Positions 1-8,109 of a stretch of DNA of 64,000 nucleotides are shown here, piece after piece. This DNA is from Winogradskyella luteola. GTDB taxonomy: Bacteria > Bacteroidota > Bacteroidia > Flavobacteriales > Flavobacteriaceae. The stretch lies in the NCBI RefSeq assembly GCF_019203985.1, contig NZ_JAGSPD010000001.1, positions 368,854-432,853 on the forward strand, in the 5' to 3' direction. The notes beneath the pieces were generated by a model, which was given only the letters and a program-made list of their open reading frames with translations, was not told the origin of the DNA and searched no databases. A program made the translations under genes and the position numbers. How positions within the stretch are numbered: the stretch's first letter is position 1; each line of letters begins with the position of its first letter.

Positions 1-1
1 A

Positions 2-1339
2 GCTGGTAATGCAGGTCAGGTAACTATTGCTACCAACATGGCAGGTCGTGGTACCGATATTAAATTAAGTGACGAAGTTAAAGAAGCTGGCGGTTTGGCT
101 ATTGTCGGTACGGAGCGTCACGATTCGCGACGAGTAGACAGACAGTTACGTGGTAGAGCTGGTCGTCAAGGTGATCCTGGAAGTTCGCAATTTTATGTAT
201 CCTTAGAAGATAACCTAATGCGTTTATTTGGTAGTGAGCGTATTGCTAAGATGATGGACCGAATGGGGTTAAAAGAAGGTGAAGTAATTCAGCATTCAAT
301 GATTTCTAAGTCTATTGAGCGTGCACAGAAAAAAGTTGAGGAAAATAACTTTGGAGTACGTAAACGTTTACTCGAGTATGATGATGTTATGAACGCTCAG
401 CGTGAAGTGGTGTACAAACGTCGTCGAAATGCTTTACATGGTGAACGTCTACGTGTAGATTTAGCCAATATGATTTTTGACACCTCAGAAGGTATTGCCA
501 TTAGCAATAAAGAAGCTAACGATTATAAGAACTTTGAGTTCGAATTGATTCGTTATTTCTCAATGTCCTCGCCTATTTCTGAAGCAGAGTTTGCAAAAAT
601 GGGAGAGCAAGAGATTGCTGGTGTCATTTATAAAGAAGCCTTTAAGCACTATCGCGAAAAAATGCAGCGTGCAGCAGATTTAGCCTATCCGGTAATTGAA
701 AATGTATATAATACCCAACGAGACCGTTTTAAACGTATCGTTGTACCATTTACAGATGGTGTTAAGAATTTACAAGTTGTAACCGATTTAGAAAAAGCAT
801 ACGAGTCTAAAGGAAAGCAGTTAATTAATGATTTTGAAAAGAATATTACATTAGCGATAGTAGATGATGCCTGGAAAACACATTTACGTAAAATGGATGA
901 GCTAAAACAATCGGTACAATTAGCCGTACACGAGCAAAAAGATCCATTATTGATATATAAATTTGAATCTTTTGAGCTGTTTAAAAGCATGATTGACCAA
1001 GTGAATAAAGATGTAATTTCATTCTTATTTAAAGGTGAAATACCTCAGGAAACTGCTAACAATATTAAGGAAGCTAAGCGTAGAAAGCAAGAAAATCTAG
1101 AAACACAAAAAGAGGAAATTCCTAATATGGACGAGCGTGCTGCACAAAGTAGAGCTGCAGGCCAAGGAGCATCTCGCCAACCACAAGTGGTAGAAACTAT
1201 TGTAAGAGAACAACCAAAGATTGGTCGTAACGACAGAGTAACGATTAAGCATGTAATGAGCGGCGAAAGTAAAGTCGTAAAATACAAACAAGCCATTCCT
1301 TTAATTGATAAAGGAGAATGGGTTTTGGTGAATGATTAA
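2..1339 (+). CDS. secA: SecA preprotein translocase ATPase, C-terminal part (5' end outside window)
   Basis: SecA is the ATP-driven motor that pushes unfolded preproteins through SecYEG at the inner membrane. The reading frame is open from base 2, so the gene begins before the window. The first visible residues (TNMAGRGTDIKL) and GRAGRQGDPGSS are the conserved end of motor domain 2, including the arginine-finger region. The helical scaffold and wing segments follow (VRKRLLEYDDVMNAQREVVY). The tail keeps GRND but then reads VTIKHVMSGESK and ends GEWVLVND. The usual zinc-binding CxCGSGKK tail is absent, which I recall as normal for flavobacterial SecA. A strong hairpin follows the stop. Identity is secure; only the C-terminal part is present. 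Confidence 0.96.
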   Translation, partial: AGNAGQVTIATNMAGRGTDIKLSDEVKEAGGLAIVGTERHDSRRVDRQLRGRAGRQGDPGSSQFYVSLEDNLMRLFGSERIAKMMDRMGLKEGEVIQHSMISKSIERAQKKVEENNFGVRKRLLEYDDVMNAQREVVYKRRRNALHGERLRVDLANMIFDTSEGIAISNKEANDYKNFEFELIRYFSMSSPISEAEFAKMGEQEIAGVIYKEAFKHYREKMQRAADLAYPVIENVYNTQRDRFKRIVVPFTDGVKNLQVVTDLEKAYESKGKQLINDFEKNITLAIVDDAWKTHLRKMDELKQSVQLAVHEQKDPLLIYKFESFELFKSMIDQVNKDVISFLFKGEIPQETANNIKEAKRRKQENLETQKEEIPNMDERAAQSRAAGQGASRQPQVVETIVREQPKIGRNDRVTIKHVMSGESKVVKYKQAIPLIDKGEWVLVND

Positions 1340-1414
1340 TTCCTGCGAAGGCAAGAATCTCTCGAAGAGAACCTAAAACATAAAAATTGTCATTTCGTAA
1401 TTGATACGGAATCT

Positions 1415-1446
1415 AAAAATCCTGATGTAGCCCATCAGGATTTTTT
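1415..1446 (+). terminator. Rho-independent terminator after secA
   Basis: A 13-bp perfect stem (AAAAATCCTGATG / CATCAGGATTTTT) with a 5-nt loop, ending in a T run, lies about 75 bp after the secA stop. The arms are A/T flanked, so it could work in both directions. A near copy of the same stem sits after the next gene. Confidence 0.8.
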
Positions 1447-1621
1447 ATCTACTATAACCAAGCAAAATGAGGCTCTAAATCATTCATAAATTAACATAAA
1501 ATAGCCCAAAAGCCACCATATTGTTAAAGTTGGTTAAATACAGTTAAAACTATTTTAAAAAGAAGTTCAAAAACACAAAAAGTTCTTGTTTTGTTCCCTA
1601 ACAATTATATCATTCAAAATT

Positions 1622-2182
1622 ATGAAAAAAAGTTTACTACTAACTGTAATCGCAGTTTTAGGATTGGCAAACGTAAATGCACAAAACGTTGAATTTGGTG
1701 CTAAAGCAGGTCTCAACTTTGCCAGTATTTATGGAGACAACACAAGTGACATTGGATTTGTAACAGCTTACAACTTTGGCCTAATGTCTGAAATCTCAAT
1801 TTCTGAAAAATTTTCCTTTCAACCAGAATTATTATATTCTGGTATAGGCTATAGTATTGATGATGAAAGTGATGATGATACGGTAGCGTTAAATTATTTA
1901 ACTGTTCCTTTATTGGGGAAATATTATTTAACCGAAAGGTTTAGTGTAGAAGCTGGGCCACAAGTAGGCTTCCTATTGTCCGCTAAACAAGAAAGCACAG
2001 ATGTTAAAGATGCTTTTAAAACTCTAGATTTCGGTACTAGTTTAGGGCTAGGTTATAAACTAGACAGCGGCCTTAATTTTAGTGCACGCTACACATTAGG
2101 ATTATCTGACATTAGTGAATCGGAAGATTTCTCAAACAATACTGGTGTATTGCAACTTTCAATTGGTTATTTCTTTTTCTAA
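1622..2182 (+). CDS. Outer membrane beta-barrel protein (PorT/OmpW-like small barrel)
   Basis: This is a secreted protein of about 186 residues with a clear signal peptide (MKKSLLLTVIAVLGLANVNA, cleavage before QN). Alternating aromatic/hydrophobic strands follow and it ends with the C-terminal FFF motif typical of outer-membrane barrels. GAKAGLNFASIYGD and EAGPQVGFLLSAK are typical of the PorT-like family of small Bacteroidota barrels. An in-frame ATG exists 36 bp upstream, but the start at 1622 gives a proper signal peptide. The gene stands alone between two terminators. The cargo or partner is unknown; the barrel call is by pattern only. Confidence 0.8.
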   Translation: MKKSLLLTVIAVLGLANVNAQNVEFGAKAGLNFASIYGDNTSDIGFVTAYNFGLMSEISISEKFSFQPELLYSGIGYSIDDESDDDTVALNYLTVPLLGKYYLTERFSVEAGPQVGFLLSAKQESTDVKDAFKTLDFGTSLGLGYKLDSGLNFSARYTLGLSDISESEDFSNNTGVLQLSIGYFFF

Positions 2183-2206
2183 GACTTAGCACAAAACAAC
2201 TTTCCT

Positions 2207-2237
2207 AAATCCTGATGGGTTACATCAGGATTTTTTT
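2207..2237 (+). terminator. Rho-independent terminator after the barrel gene
   Basis: An 11-bp stem (AAATCCTGATG / CATCAGGATTT) with loop GGTTA is followed by a run of T. It is nearly identical in sequence to the terminator after secA. Confidence 0.8.
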
Positions 2238-2305
2238 ATTGCATCAAAGAAAACCGCAAAGTCCGATGCGAACTACACGCTAAAACCATCAGCTGACAAT
2301 AAGTC

Positions 2306-2962
2306 TCAATGCGAATCAACTCTTTTAAAGTAATCATTCATCATTACTTCTGACACCGCTTCAAAAATTACGGAACGTTTAAAGAAAAACCATTTTTCTA
2401 TCCTCAGCACATAAGGTGAGAATCCTGAACGATGACAACCTTTTAACGAGGGAATATTACCAACTTCAACAAAGAGTATCACATACCGTACACCTAAATC
2501 CTGTACCTTTTTAGATATACTGTCTAATGCTGCTGGCATAATACCTTTTCTTCTAAATGCTGGAGTTGTAAATACACTTTCCACTAATGCTTCATCATCT
2601 TTTAATTCAGGAAATGATTCTCCCCAAAATGCCTTTATATTTTCATTTTGCTTTGATCCCATTAACCATTGTCTATAACATGGTTTACCTTCTGTATTGG
2701 TAGCTACATAACAGGTCGGTATATTTTCTTGTACTAAACCATAATTTTGCAAATCAGCTGTAAAATGAATTTCATCACTGGCTTTACAAGGTCGTGTTAA
2801 TAGCTCAATTTGTGCGTTTGGCACTTCAAATTTAACAGTTAAATCGCGTTTTAAGCCGAAAGCTTCTGTTTTTGATAACACACGTTTAAAGATGCCTTTA
2901 ATCATAAATTTGAGCTCTCCCTTTTTCACTAAATAAAAAATCCGAAGTATGGTATTTTTCAT
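2306..2962 (-). CDS. GNAT-fold acetyltransferase-like protein
   Basis: A 218-residue soluble protein. Around residues 133-145 the segment VFTTPAFRRKGIMPAAL fits motif A of GNAT acetyltransferases (R-R-K-G-x-x acetyl-CoA pyrophosphate loop). It is followed by a helix and then YVILFVEVGNIPSLKGCHRSGF, which resembles motif B with its late G-F. The N-terminal 100 residues are not recognisable. An internal ATG at residue 20 (MIKGIFK) is an alternative start. Substrate unknown. The gene is monocistronic and divergent from the lipoprotein gene that follows. Confidence 0.6.
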   Translation of the reverse strand: MKNTILRIFYLVKKGELKFMIKGIFKRVLSKTEAFGLKRDLTVKFEVPNAQIELLTRPCKASDEIHFTADLQNYGLVQENIPTCYVATNTEGKPCYRQWLMGSKQNENIKAFWGESFPELKDDEALVESVFTTPAFRRKGIMPAALDSISKKVQDLGVRYVILFVEVGNIPSLKGCHRSGFSPYVLRIEKWFFFKRSVIFEAVSEVMMNDYFKRVDSH

Positions 2963-3071
2963 ATTATAATCGCCTTAAGCCAAGTAAAAATAGACTTTAA
3001 AATATAAGTCCATAAGGATAATACAACTTTTTATTATATATTTACTTTATAACCTACTTAAAATCAATGTT

Positions 3072-3614
3072 ATGAAACCTAACCTTGCCCATTTATTTGT
3101 ATTGCTCCTTACCTTAATTTTAATGGCTTGTTCTTCTGACGACACCAATTCTAACACAGATGAAGCTAATAATGAATTTGTCTTTAACGGTATAACTTAT
3201 CATTTAGTCTCAGCTATTATCACTGATGAGAATACCGCAACTGACGACCCTAGTGACATAGGCATTAGTCTATTTAACAAAACAAGCTCTGAAATTACAG
3301 GCAATAATGATTTAAATGATATTAGCTATATCTATTTTGACTTCAATGATGTTACAATTCAGAACACAACATATACTGAAATTGAAGATTATGACATTTC
3401 TATAAATAGTTCTATTGTCAATAGCGAATTTAATCATGGTACAGTTCTACTATCAGACAATGATCCAGAATCCGATGTCTATGCGCAATCAGCTTCTGTA
3501 ACTGTAACTAATTTCACGGAATTTAATATTGTGTTTACCTTTACGTTTACCAGGAATGATGGACAAGTGATTTCCGGTAGTTACGATGGAAATTATTTTA
3601 TGCCAGATAATTAA
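3072..3614 (+). CDS. Hypothetical lipoprotein
   Basis: A 180-residue protein beginning with a lipoprotein signal (lipobox LMAC, cysteine about residue 20) followed by the acidic SSDDTNSN linker seen in surface-exposed Bacteroidota lipoproteins. The rest is rich in Thr, Asn and beta-strand patterns (SVTVTNFTEFNIVFTFTFTR), suggesting a single beta-sandwich domain. I do not recognise the family. No operon partner: it is flanked by oppositely oriented genes. Confidence 0.7.
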   Translation: MKPNLAHLFVLLLTLILMACSSDDTNSNTDEANNEFVFNGITYHLVSAIITDENTATDDPSDIGISLFNKTSSEITGNNDLNDISYIYFDFNDVTIQNTTYTEIEDYDISINSSIVNSEFNHGTVLLSDNDPESDVYAQSASVTVTNFTEFNIVFTFTFTRNDGQVISGSYDGNYFMPDN

Positions 3615-3659
3615 TAGTGTGTATCCTTAGATTTATATATTTGAATTACAAAGGAAACA

Positions 3660-4340
3660 CTAACCTAAACCTAAAAGTAAATTAGGATCTGGGCAATTGA
3701 CTTTATAAAATTCTAAATCTAACTGATTACTGACACCAGGATAATCACCTTCATAATCTTGAATGTCTTTTATAATCTGAAAATGTAAATGCGGAGGGTA
3801 ATCTCCATTAACCTTAGCAGTACCAAGCGATGCGATTTGTTGTCCTTGTTTTACGTATGCCCCAATCTTTAAATTTTCTATGGATTCCAGACTCAAATGT
3901 CCGTAAAGTGAATAAAATCCAAAGGCATCTATTTGATGCTGTAGTATAATTGTTGGGCCATAATCACCATAGTTGGTGTTATTTTTAAAGCTGTGTATCT
4001 TACCATCTAAAGGCGAAAATACGGATGTGTTTGCTTCAATCCAAAGATCTAGACCTAAGTGAATATCGCGTTCTATTTTAGGGTTCTGCTCATTAAAATA
4101 AGTACTTCGTTTATAGATACCACGATGTTCTAAATAACCTCCAAAAGCAGCTTTAGCATTGTTTTTTTCAATGTGATTAAAAATATAAGCTTCTAAATCT
4201 TTTGATGATGCAACATTAATGTTGTTTAATTCAGAATTATGGATCGACAAATCTAAAAATGTATAATCAGACTTAGGTACGTTCAATATAGGATGTGTAT
4301 TTAGAGCGCAAAGAATTGCTTCAAAAATGGAAAGAGGCAT
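3660..4340 (-). CDS. M23-family (LytM-like) metallopeptidase domain protein
   Basis: A 226-residue protein with the M23 zinc motifs: HLGLD near residue 105 (H-x3-D) and HLHF near residue 185 (H-x-H), plus the intervening GPTIILQH and YGHLS strand. M23 enzymes cut peptide cross-bridges in peptidoglycan or act as LytM regulators. Unusually there is no signal peptide. The C-terminal CPDPNLLLG resembles the M23 module I remember inside large fusions with a class-III aminotransferase and a kinase-like domain, so this may be a free-standing version of that module with a cytoplasmic role (inference). Confidence 0.75.
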   Translation of the reverse strand: MPLSIFEAILCALNTHPILNVPKSDYTFLDLSIHNSELNNINVASSKDLEAYIFNHIEKNNAKAAFGGYLEHRGIYKRSTYFNEQNPKIERDIHLGLDLWIEANTSVFSPLDGKIHSFKNNTNYGDYGPTIILQHQIDAFGFYSLYGHLSLESIENLKIGAYVKQGQQIASLGTAKVNGDYPPHLHFQIIKDIQDYEGDYPGVSNQLDLEFYKVNCPDPNLLLGLG

Positions 4341-4494
4341 AAAAACAAAATTTCCATAAAAATACGATTCTATTTTAATGGAAAACGGGAAGGCAAATAG
4401 ATTCTGAAATTAATTCAGAATAACGTATCAGGTTTCAACAGTTTACACTAAAGCTAGTAACAAGCTTACTCGACCTGAAAGCTAGAAAATAGTT

Positions 4495-6129
4495 TTAGTT
4501 CATAATTAAATTACTGAATTTGGCATTGACAATAATGTTTCTATTAGAACTTTGCCCTTCAGAATTGGTTCTAATGGTTTTTTGTTCCGTTACTTTATTG
4601 TTGAATTTAGAACGACTCCCTTTAAAATACATATTGTAATCAATATTCTTAGGCAAGTTTACCAATGCATCACTATTTTCCAGTACCAAGTTTAAGTTCT
4701 TAAAAGACGCTGTGAGATTAGAAATGGTTAAATCACCGAAACTACCATCAATGATTCCTGTATCTGTTAAGTTTTCAATATTAATATTTGACGACTTAGA
4801 ATTTAAAACTAGATTTTTAGCACTCTTTATTTGAGCCTTATCTACATAATTGAGGTTAAGCGTTCCTAAATCCCAAGTATTAATTACTACTGGCGAATAA
4901 GAAACATTGATGGAAGTGTCACTTCCATCAATGTGTTCTGCTACTAAAAAGGCATGTGATATATCTCCTCTTAAGTTATAAATAACTGAAGATAGCTTTA
5001 ATTCACCATGTCTAATGTTTGTTTTTAGCTTCGCTTTCTTAGGGATTTTAATTTTGATTACTTTTTTTACTTTACTATTACTACCTGACTCTAAACGTCT
5101 AGCCAATATAGATTCTCTTTTGTTACGCATTGAATGACGTCTTTCTTCCATTTCGGCTTCTCGCTTAGACAATTCGTGAACACGTTCCGCGTGACGTTCT
5201 GCTATACGAGCCTCGCGCTCTGCCATTTTTTCGTGGCGTTTTGCCATAGCTTCGCTTCTTTTCTCCATTTCTCTGGCATATTTTTCTCCAAAGCGTTCTC
5301 CCCAAGCTTCCATCTTTTCGGCCCATTCCTCACCAAATTTTTCACCAAACTGTTCTCCCCATTTTTCCATGTCTTTGGCATACTTCTCACCAAATTTTTC
5401 ACCAAACTCTTCACCCCACTTTTCCATATCCTCAGCCCATTTACCTTCAAAGCGCTTTCCATATTCTTCACCCCACTTTGCCATCTTTTCTTGATAACCA
5501 GATTCTGCAAACTTTTTAGCCCAGTCTTCCATACTTTTTTGCAATTCTTTGCCACCTTCCTTTTCATACTTTTTACTCCACTCCGCTAGGTACTTTTCTC
5601 CTTCTTTCTGATACCTGTCATAATCAAAAGATATTGTTTTAATACCATCTGGTAATTCTGGTAACTCAGGGAATTTTGGCATTGCTGGCATTGTAGGCAA
5701 CTCTGGGAAATCGCTCATCATGGGTATGCTCGGCATTACAACAACTTCTGGGATGTCTGGTAAATCTGCAAGTTCAAACTCTAAGTCTCGCAATACATTA
5801 GCGTAATCTTCTTCTCCGAATAAGCCAACCGCTCTGCCACCTCGGGATGAAATAATCACATTATCATTAGAGCCATCTACTTTTAAATCCCATGCTTTTA
5901 AAGCACGCTCTAATTCTTCTGCAGAAAGCTTGTCACTTTCTATATAAGCTTCAACTTCAACAATGTCTTTATTCCAAGTGTCGATTTCTATTTCAACATA
6001 ATTTGTATTTAAATCTACAACGACATCCTTACTAACCTTAATGGATTGCGATGTCTTGCTCAATTTTTTTTGTGCATACCCAAATGTGGTCAATAAGCAC
6101 AATACCAAAACTTTAATTGTTTTCTTCAT
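4495..6129 (-). CDS. Secreted DUF4097-like protein with charged Trp-Gly-Glu repeats, third gene of the sigma operon
   Basis: About 544 residues. It has a signal peptide (MKKTIKVLVLCLLTTFGYAQ) and a beta-strand N-terminal region of the kind seen in putative adhesins/DUF4097. Next comes a Pro/Met-rich stretch (about residues 125-165), then a highly charged repeat region (about 205-310; WGEEFGEKFGEKYAKDMEK and variants). A Lys/Arg/Glu coiled-coil-like region and a C-terminal beta-helix-like domain (LVLNSKSSNINIENL) complete it. The start is placed at the ATG giving the signal peptide, 90 bp inside the longest frame. It is third in an ECF sigma / anti-sigma operon, so it is probably an envelope-stress output or sensor (inference). 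The exact function is unknown. Confidence 0.72.
   Translation of the reverse strand: MKKTIKVLVLCLLTTFGYAQKKLSKTSQSIKVSKDVVVDLNTNYVEIEIDTWNKDIVEVEAYIESDKLSAEELERALKAWDLKVDGSNDNVIISSRGGRAVGLFGEEDYANVLRDLEFELADLPDIPEVVVMPSIPMMSDFPELPTMPAMPKFPELPELPDGIKTISFDYDRYQKEGEKYLAEWSKKYEKEGGKELQKSMEDWAKKFAESGYQEKMAKWGEEYGKRFEGKWAEDMEKWGEEFGEKFGEKYAKDMEKWGEQFGEKFGEEWAEKMEAWGERFGEKYAREMEKRSEAMAKRHEKMAEREARIAERHAERVHELSKREAEMEERRHSMRNKRESILARRLESGSNSKVKKVIKIKIPKKAKLKTNIRHGELKLSSVIYNLRGDISHAFLVAEHIDGSDTSINVSYSPVVINTWDLGTLNLNYVDKAQIKSAKNLVLNSKSSNINIENLTDTGIIDGSFGDLTISNLTASFKNLNLVLENSDALVNLPKNIDYNMYFKGSRSKFNNKVTEQKTIRTNSEGQSSNRNIIVNAKFSNLIMN
5200..5515 (-). repeat. Coding tandem repeat (about 18-20 residue unit with WGE and FGEK blocks)
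   Basis: Within the preceding gene, successive copies of a unit with the blocks KWGEEFGEKFGE and YAKDMEKWGEQ recur at DNA level. This makes the other frames of both strands stay open as well, producing spurious antisense and alternate-frame reading frames. Such internal repeats are prone to unit gain or loss. Confidence 0.75.
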
Positions 6130-6231
6130 GATTTTTTTTGATTTAACTGTTCGTTTTTTGATTTGATTAATTATAAATATCTTCTCTAAAAATGCTTTGA
6201 TGATAAGCAGCACACCCATAGGAAAATTGAC

Positions 6232-6804
6232 TTATATGCTTTCTTGCTTAAAGGAATCGTCATCGAATTCTTGAAGCTTCTCTTTAAGGCGCGTTACAAG
6301 ATTTAATCTAAATTTTAAGTTATCGATTAACGCATCTAACGTTTCGCCGTTAGGCCCATTCTCGTTGAGCTCAATAGTTAGTTTATTATATTCTTCATTT
6401 AATTCCTTAAGGCGCAATATGTAACCGTCAAATAACTCTTTGTTTTCTGGTGTTAGCTCTACCTTAGACAATTCTAAATTGATACTTGCTAAATAATAGT
6501 CTTCCACTTTCTTTAAATCCGGTACAACTTCTCCCAAACTTTTTATGTCATTTTTAGTCTCTGCAACTTCTACCGGTTCCTCTGTACTGACAGGTGATTG
6601 AAAAAACTGAAATGCGCCATAACTTAGTCCCAGCAGCACCAAAACACTTGCTGCAATATTTAAGAACCTAAATCGGTTTGATAATCTTTTTTGAGGCAAC
6701 TCTTTTTCTAGCTTTTGAAGAAAACGTGCTTCATGACCTTCAGACATTTTTATGTTCTGAACCTTTTCATCTTTTTCAAATAAATTTCTAAGATCTTGTG
6801 CCAT
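6232..6804 (-). CDS. Anti-sigma factor-like membrane protein
   Basis: A 190-residue protein with a short cytoplasmic N-terminal segment (MAQDLRNLFEKDE ... ARFLQKLEKEL), one membrane helix around residues 48-66 (FLNIAASVLVLLGLSYGAF), and a helical periplasmic tail (LNEEYNKLTIELNENG). It overlaps the end of the sigma gene by 17 bp, the usual arrangement for a cognate anti-sigma factor that holds its sigma at the membrane. No zinc-finger ZAS motif is visible, so it belongs to the divergent Bacteroidota type. The role is inferred from position and topology. Confidence 0.75.
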   Translation of the reverse strand: MAQDLRNLFEKDEKVQNIKMSEGHEARFLQKLEKELPQKRLSNRFRFLNIAASVLVLLGLSYGAFQFFQSPVSTEEPVEVAETKNDIKSLGEVVPDLKKVEDYYLASINLELSKVELTPENKELFDGYILRLKELNEEYNKLTIELNENGPNGETLDALIDNLKFRLNLVTRLKEKLQEFDDDSFKQESI

Positions 6805-7285
6805 TTTTCTTTGTTTTTAATGCGGTTTGCAATTTTTGCTTTCCTCTAGACAATTGTGTCCTTGATGCGACTTCAGAAATATTCAGAATTTCAGAAATTT
6901 CCTTATGGTCGTAACCTTCAATTAAATAGAGTATTACAACATATTTATATTTTTCAGGTAACTGCTCAATAGCTTCTTTTACCAAATCTATTGTTATACC
7001 ATCATCCACCAACCATTCACTCTCGTAATCTGCATCCACAACATTAAGGTGGTGGTCTTCTAATTCTATTAAGCGTTGACGCTTAGATTTTAAAACATCA
7101 ATACATTTATTAACCACGATGCGTTTTAACCATGCCCCAAAACTCACTTCTGCCTTATACTGTTCTAATTTTGAAAATGCTTTTATAAATGCTTCCTGCA
7201 CTGCATCCTCGGCCTCCATGGTATCTTTTAAAAAACGCATTGCGACGATAAGCATTCCATCACAGTATTGATTGTACAATTGCAT
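6788..7285 (-). CDS. ECF-type RNA polymerase sigma factor
   Basis: Region 2 is visible (AMRFLKDTMEAEDAVQEAFIKAF, then FGAWLKRIVVNKCIDVL). Region 4 is LPEKYKYVVILYLIEGYDHKEISEIL with a helix-turn-helix ending SRTQLSRGKQKL. This is a stress-responsive sigma factor directing polymerase to a small regulon, probably including its own operon. The first ATG is at 7285. However, the frame stays open upstream and encodes family-like sequence (STFQIHIVEKCKQNDRQAQ) back to the promoter without any ATG/GTG/TTG. A non-standard start (ATC or ATT, for example near 7345) is therefore possible. The anti-sigma gene overlaps its 3' end. Confidence 0.92.
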   Translation of the reverse strand: MQLYNQYCDGMLIVAMRFLKDTMEAEDAVQEAFIKAFSKLEQYKAEVSFGAWLKRIVVNKCIDVLKSKRQRLIELEDHHLNVVDADYESEWLVDDGITIDLVKEAIEQLPEKYKYVVILYLIEGYDHKEISEILNISEVASRTQLSRGKQKLQTALKTKKNGTRS

Positions 7286-7377
7286 TTGCGCCTGTCTATC
7301 GTTCTGTTTGCATTTTTCAACAATATGAATTTGAAACGTGCTGATGTTTAATTGGTTTTTGATTGGTTCACTCTAAA

Positions 7378-7402
7378 GACGACACAAAATTTTAAGTGTT
7401 GC
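7378..7402 (-). promoter_or_regulatory. Predicted ECF (autoregulatory) promoter
   Basis: On the minus strand, GCAAC (7402-7398) and CGTC (7381-7378) are separated by 16 bp, matching the usual -35 (x-AAC) / -10 (CGTC) layout of ECF promoters. It lies directly upstream of the sigma / anti-sigma / effector operon. A very similar pair precedes the second sigma gene at 45434-45457. Confidence 0.55.
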
Positions 7403-7528
7403 AAAAAAGTTTTAAAAATCTTGAAATTTATAAGATTTACTTAAAATTCGACGTTTGTCTTCCATAAATTTAGGGAATTGAATTATCTTTAAAATCTAAA
7501 TTTCAAAAACTGCTTAAGATAAACACCT

Positions 7529-8095
7529 ATGCTAAAACGCCTTCTCATTATTTTATCTATCCTAGCCTTGGGATTACTTTTGTATTCCGTATTTGTTGAA
7601 AATATTTTTGCACCTCGATTAAGTCCAAAAGATACTGCAAAGATTACACTCAATGAGTTAGACATAAAAGTAGAATATAACAGACCTTCTAAACGCGAGC
7701 GTGATATTTTTGGAGCACTTGTACCTTATGACAAGGTATGGAGAACTGGCGCAAACGAAGCCACAACATTTGAAACCAACAAGGATTTAATGATTGATGG
7801 GATGCTGTTAAAGAAAGGAAAGTATACGCTTTGGTCCGTGCCCAAGGCAGATCGTTGGAAGGTGATGTTCAATTCTAAACAATACGAATGGGGTGTAAAT
7901 GAAAAAATGGAACCTATGTGGGATCCTAATTTTGATGTCTTGGAAACGGAAGTTGCTACCCAAAATATTGAAGAAACCGTAGAACAATTTACTATTGCTT
8001 TTGATAATAAATTAGGCACATTAAAGCTTACCATGGCATGGGATAACACTTTAATTGAAATCCCTATGCAAATACATCCACACGCTAAATCTTAA
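7529..8095 (+). CDS. DUF2911 domain protein
   Basis: A 188-residue protein with an N-terminal membrane anchor or signal (LLIILSILALGLLLYSVFV). It carries the DUF2911 signature: KVEYNRPSKRERDIFG, YDKVWRTGANEATTFET and a K-KGKYTLWSVP strand. DUF2911 proteins are small periplasmic beta-sandwich proteins common in Bacteroidota, with no established activity. The gene lies 14 bp before meaB on the same strand and is divergent from the sigma operon. Confidence 0.85.
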   Translation: MLKRLLIILSILALGLLLYSVFVENIFAPRLSPKDTAKITLNELDIKVEYNRPSKRERDIFGALVPYDKVWRTGANEATTFETNKDLMIDGMLLKKGKYTLWSVPKADRWKVMFNSKQYEWGVNEKMEPMWDPNFDVLETEVATQNIEETVEQFTIAFDNKLGTLKLTMAWDNTLIEIPMQIHPHAKS

Positions 8096-8109
8096 AACAA
8101 AACTGCAAA

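Noticed and set aside
5134..5589. Plus-strand 151-residue and minus-strand 121-residue reading frames over the repeat region
   Set aside because: They exist only because the WGE/FGEK repeat has the same period in all frames. They have no start context, and their sequences are low-complexity translations of the repeat.
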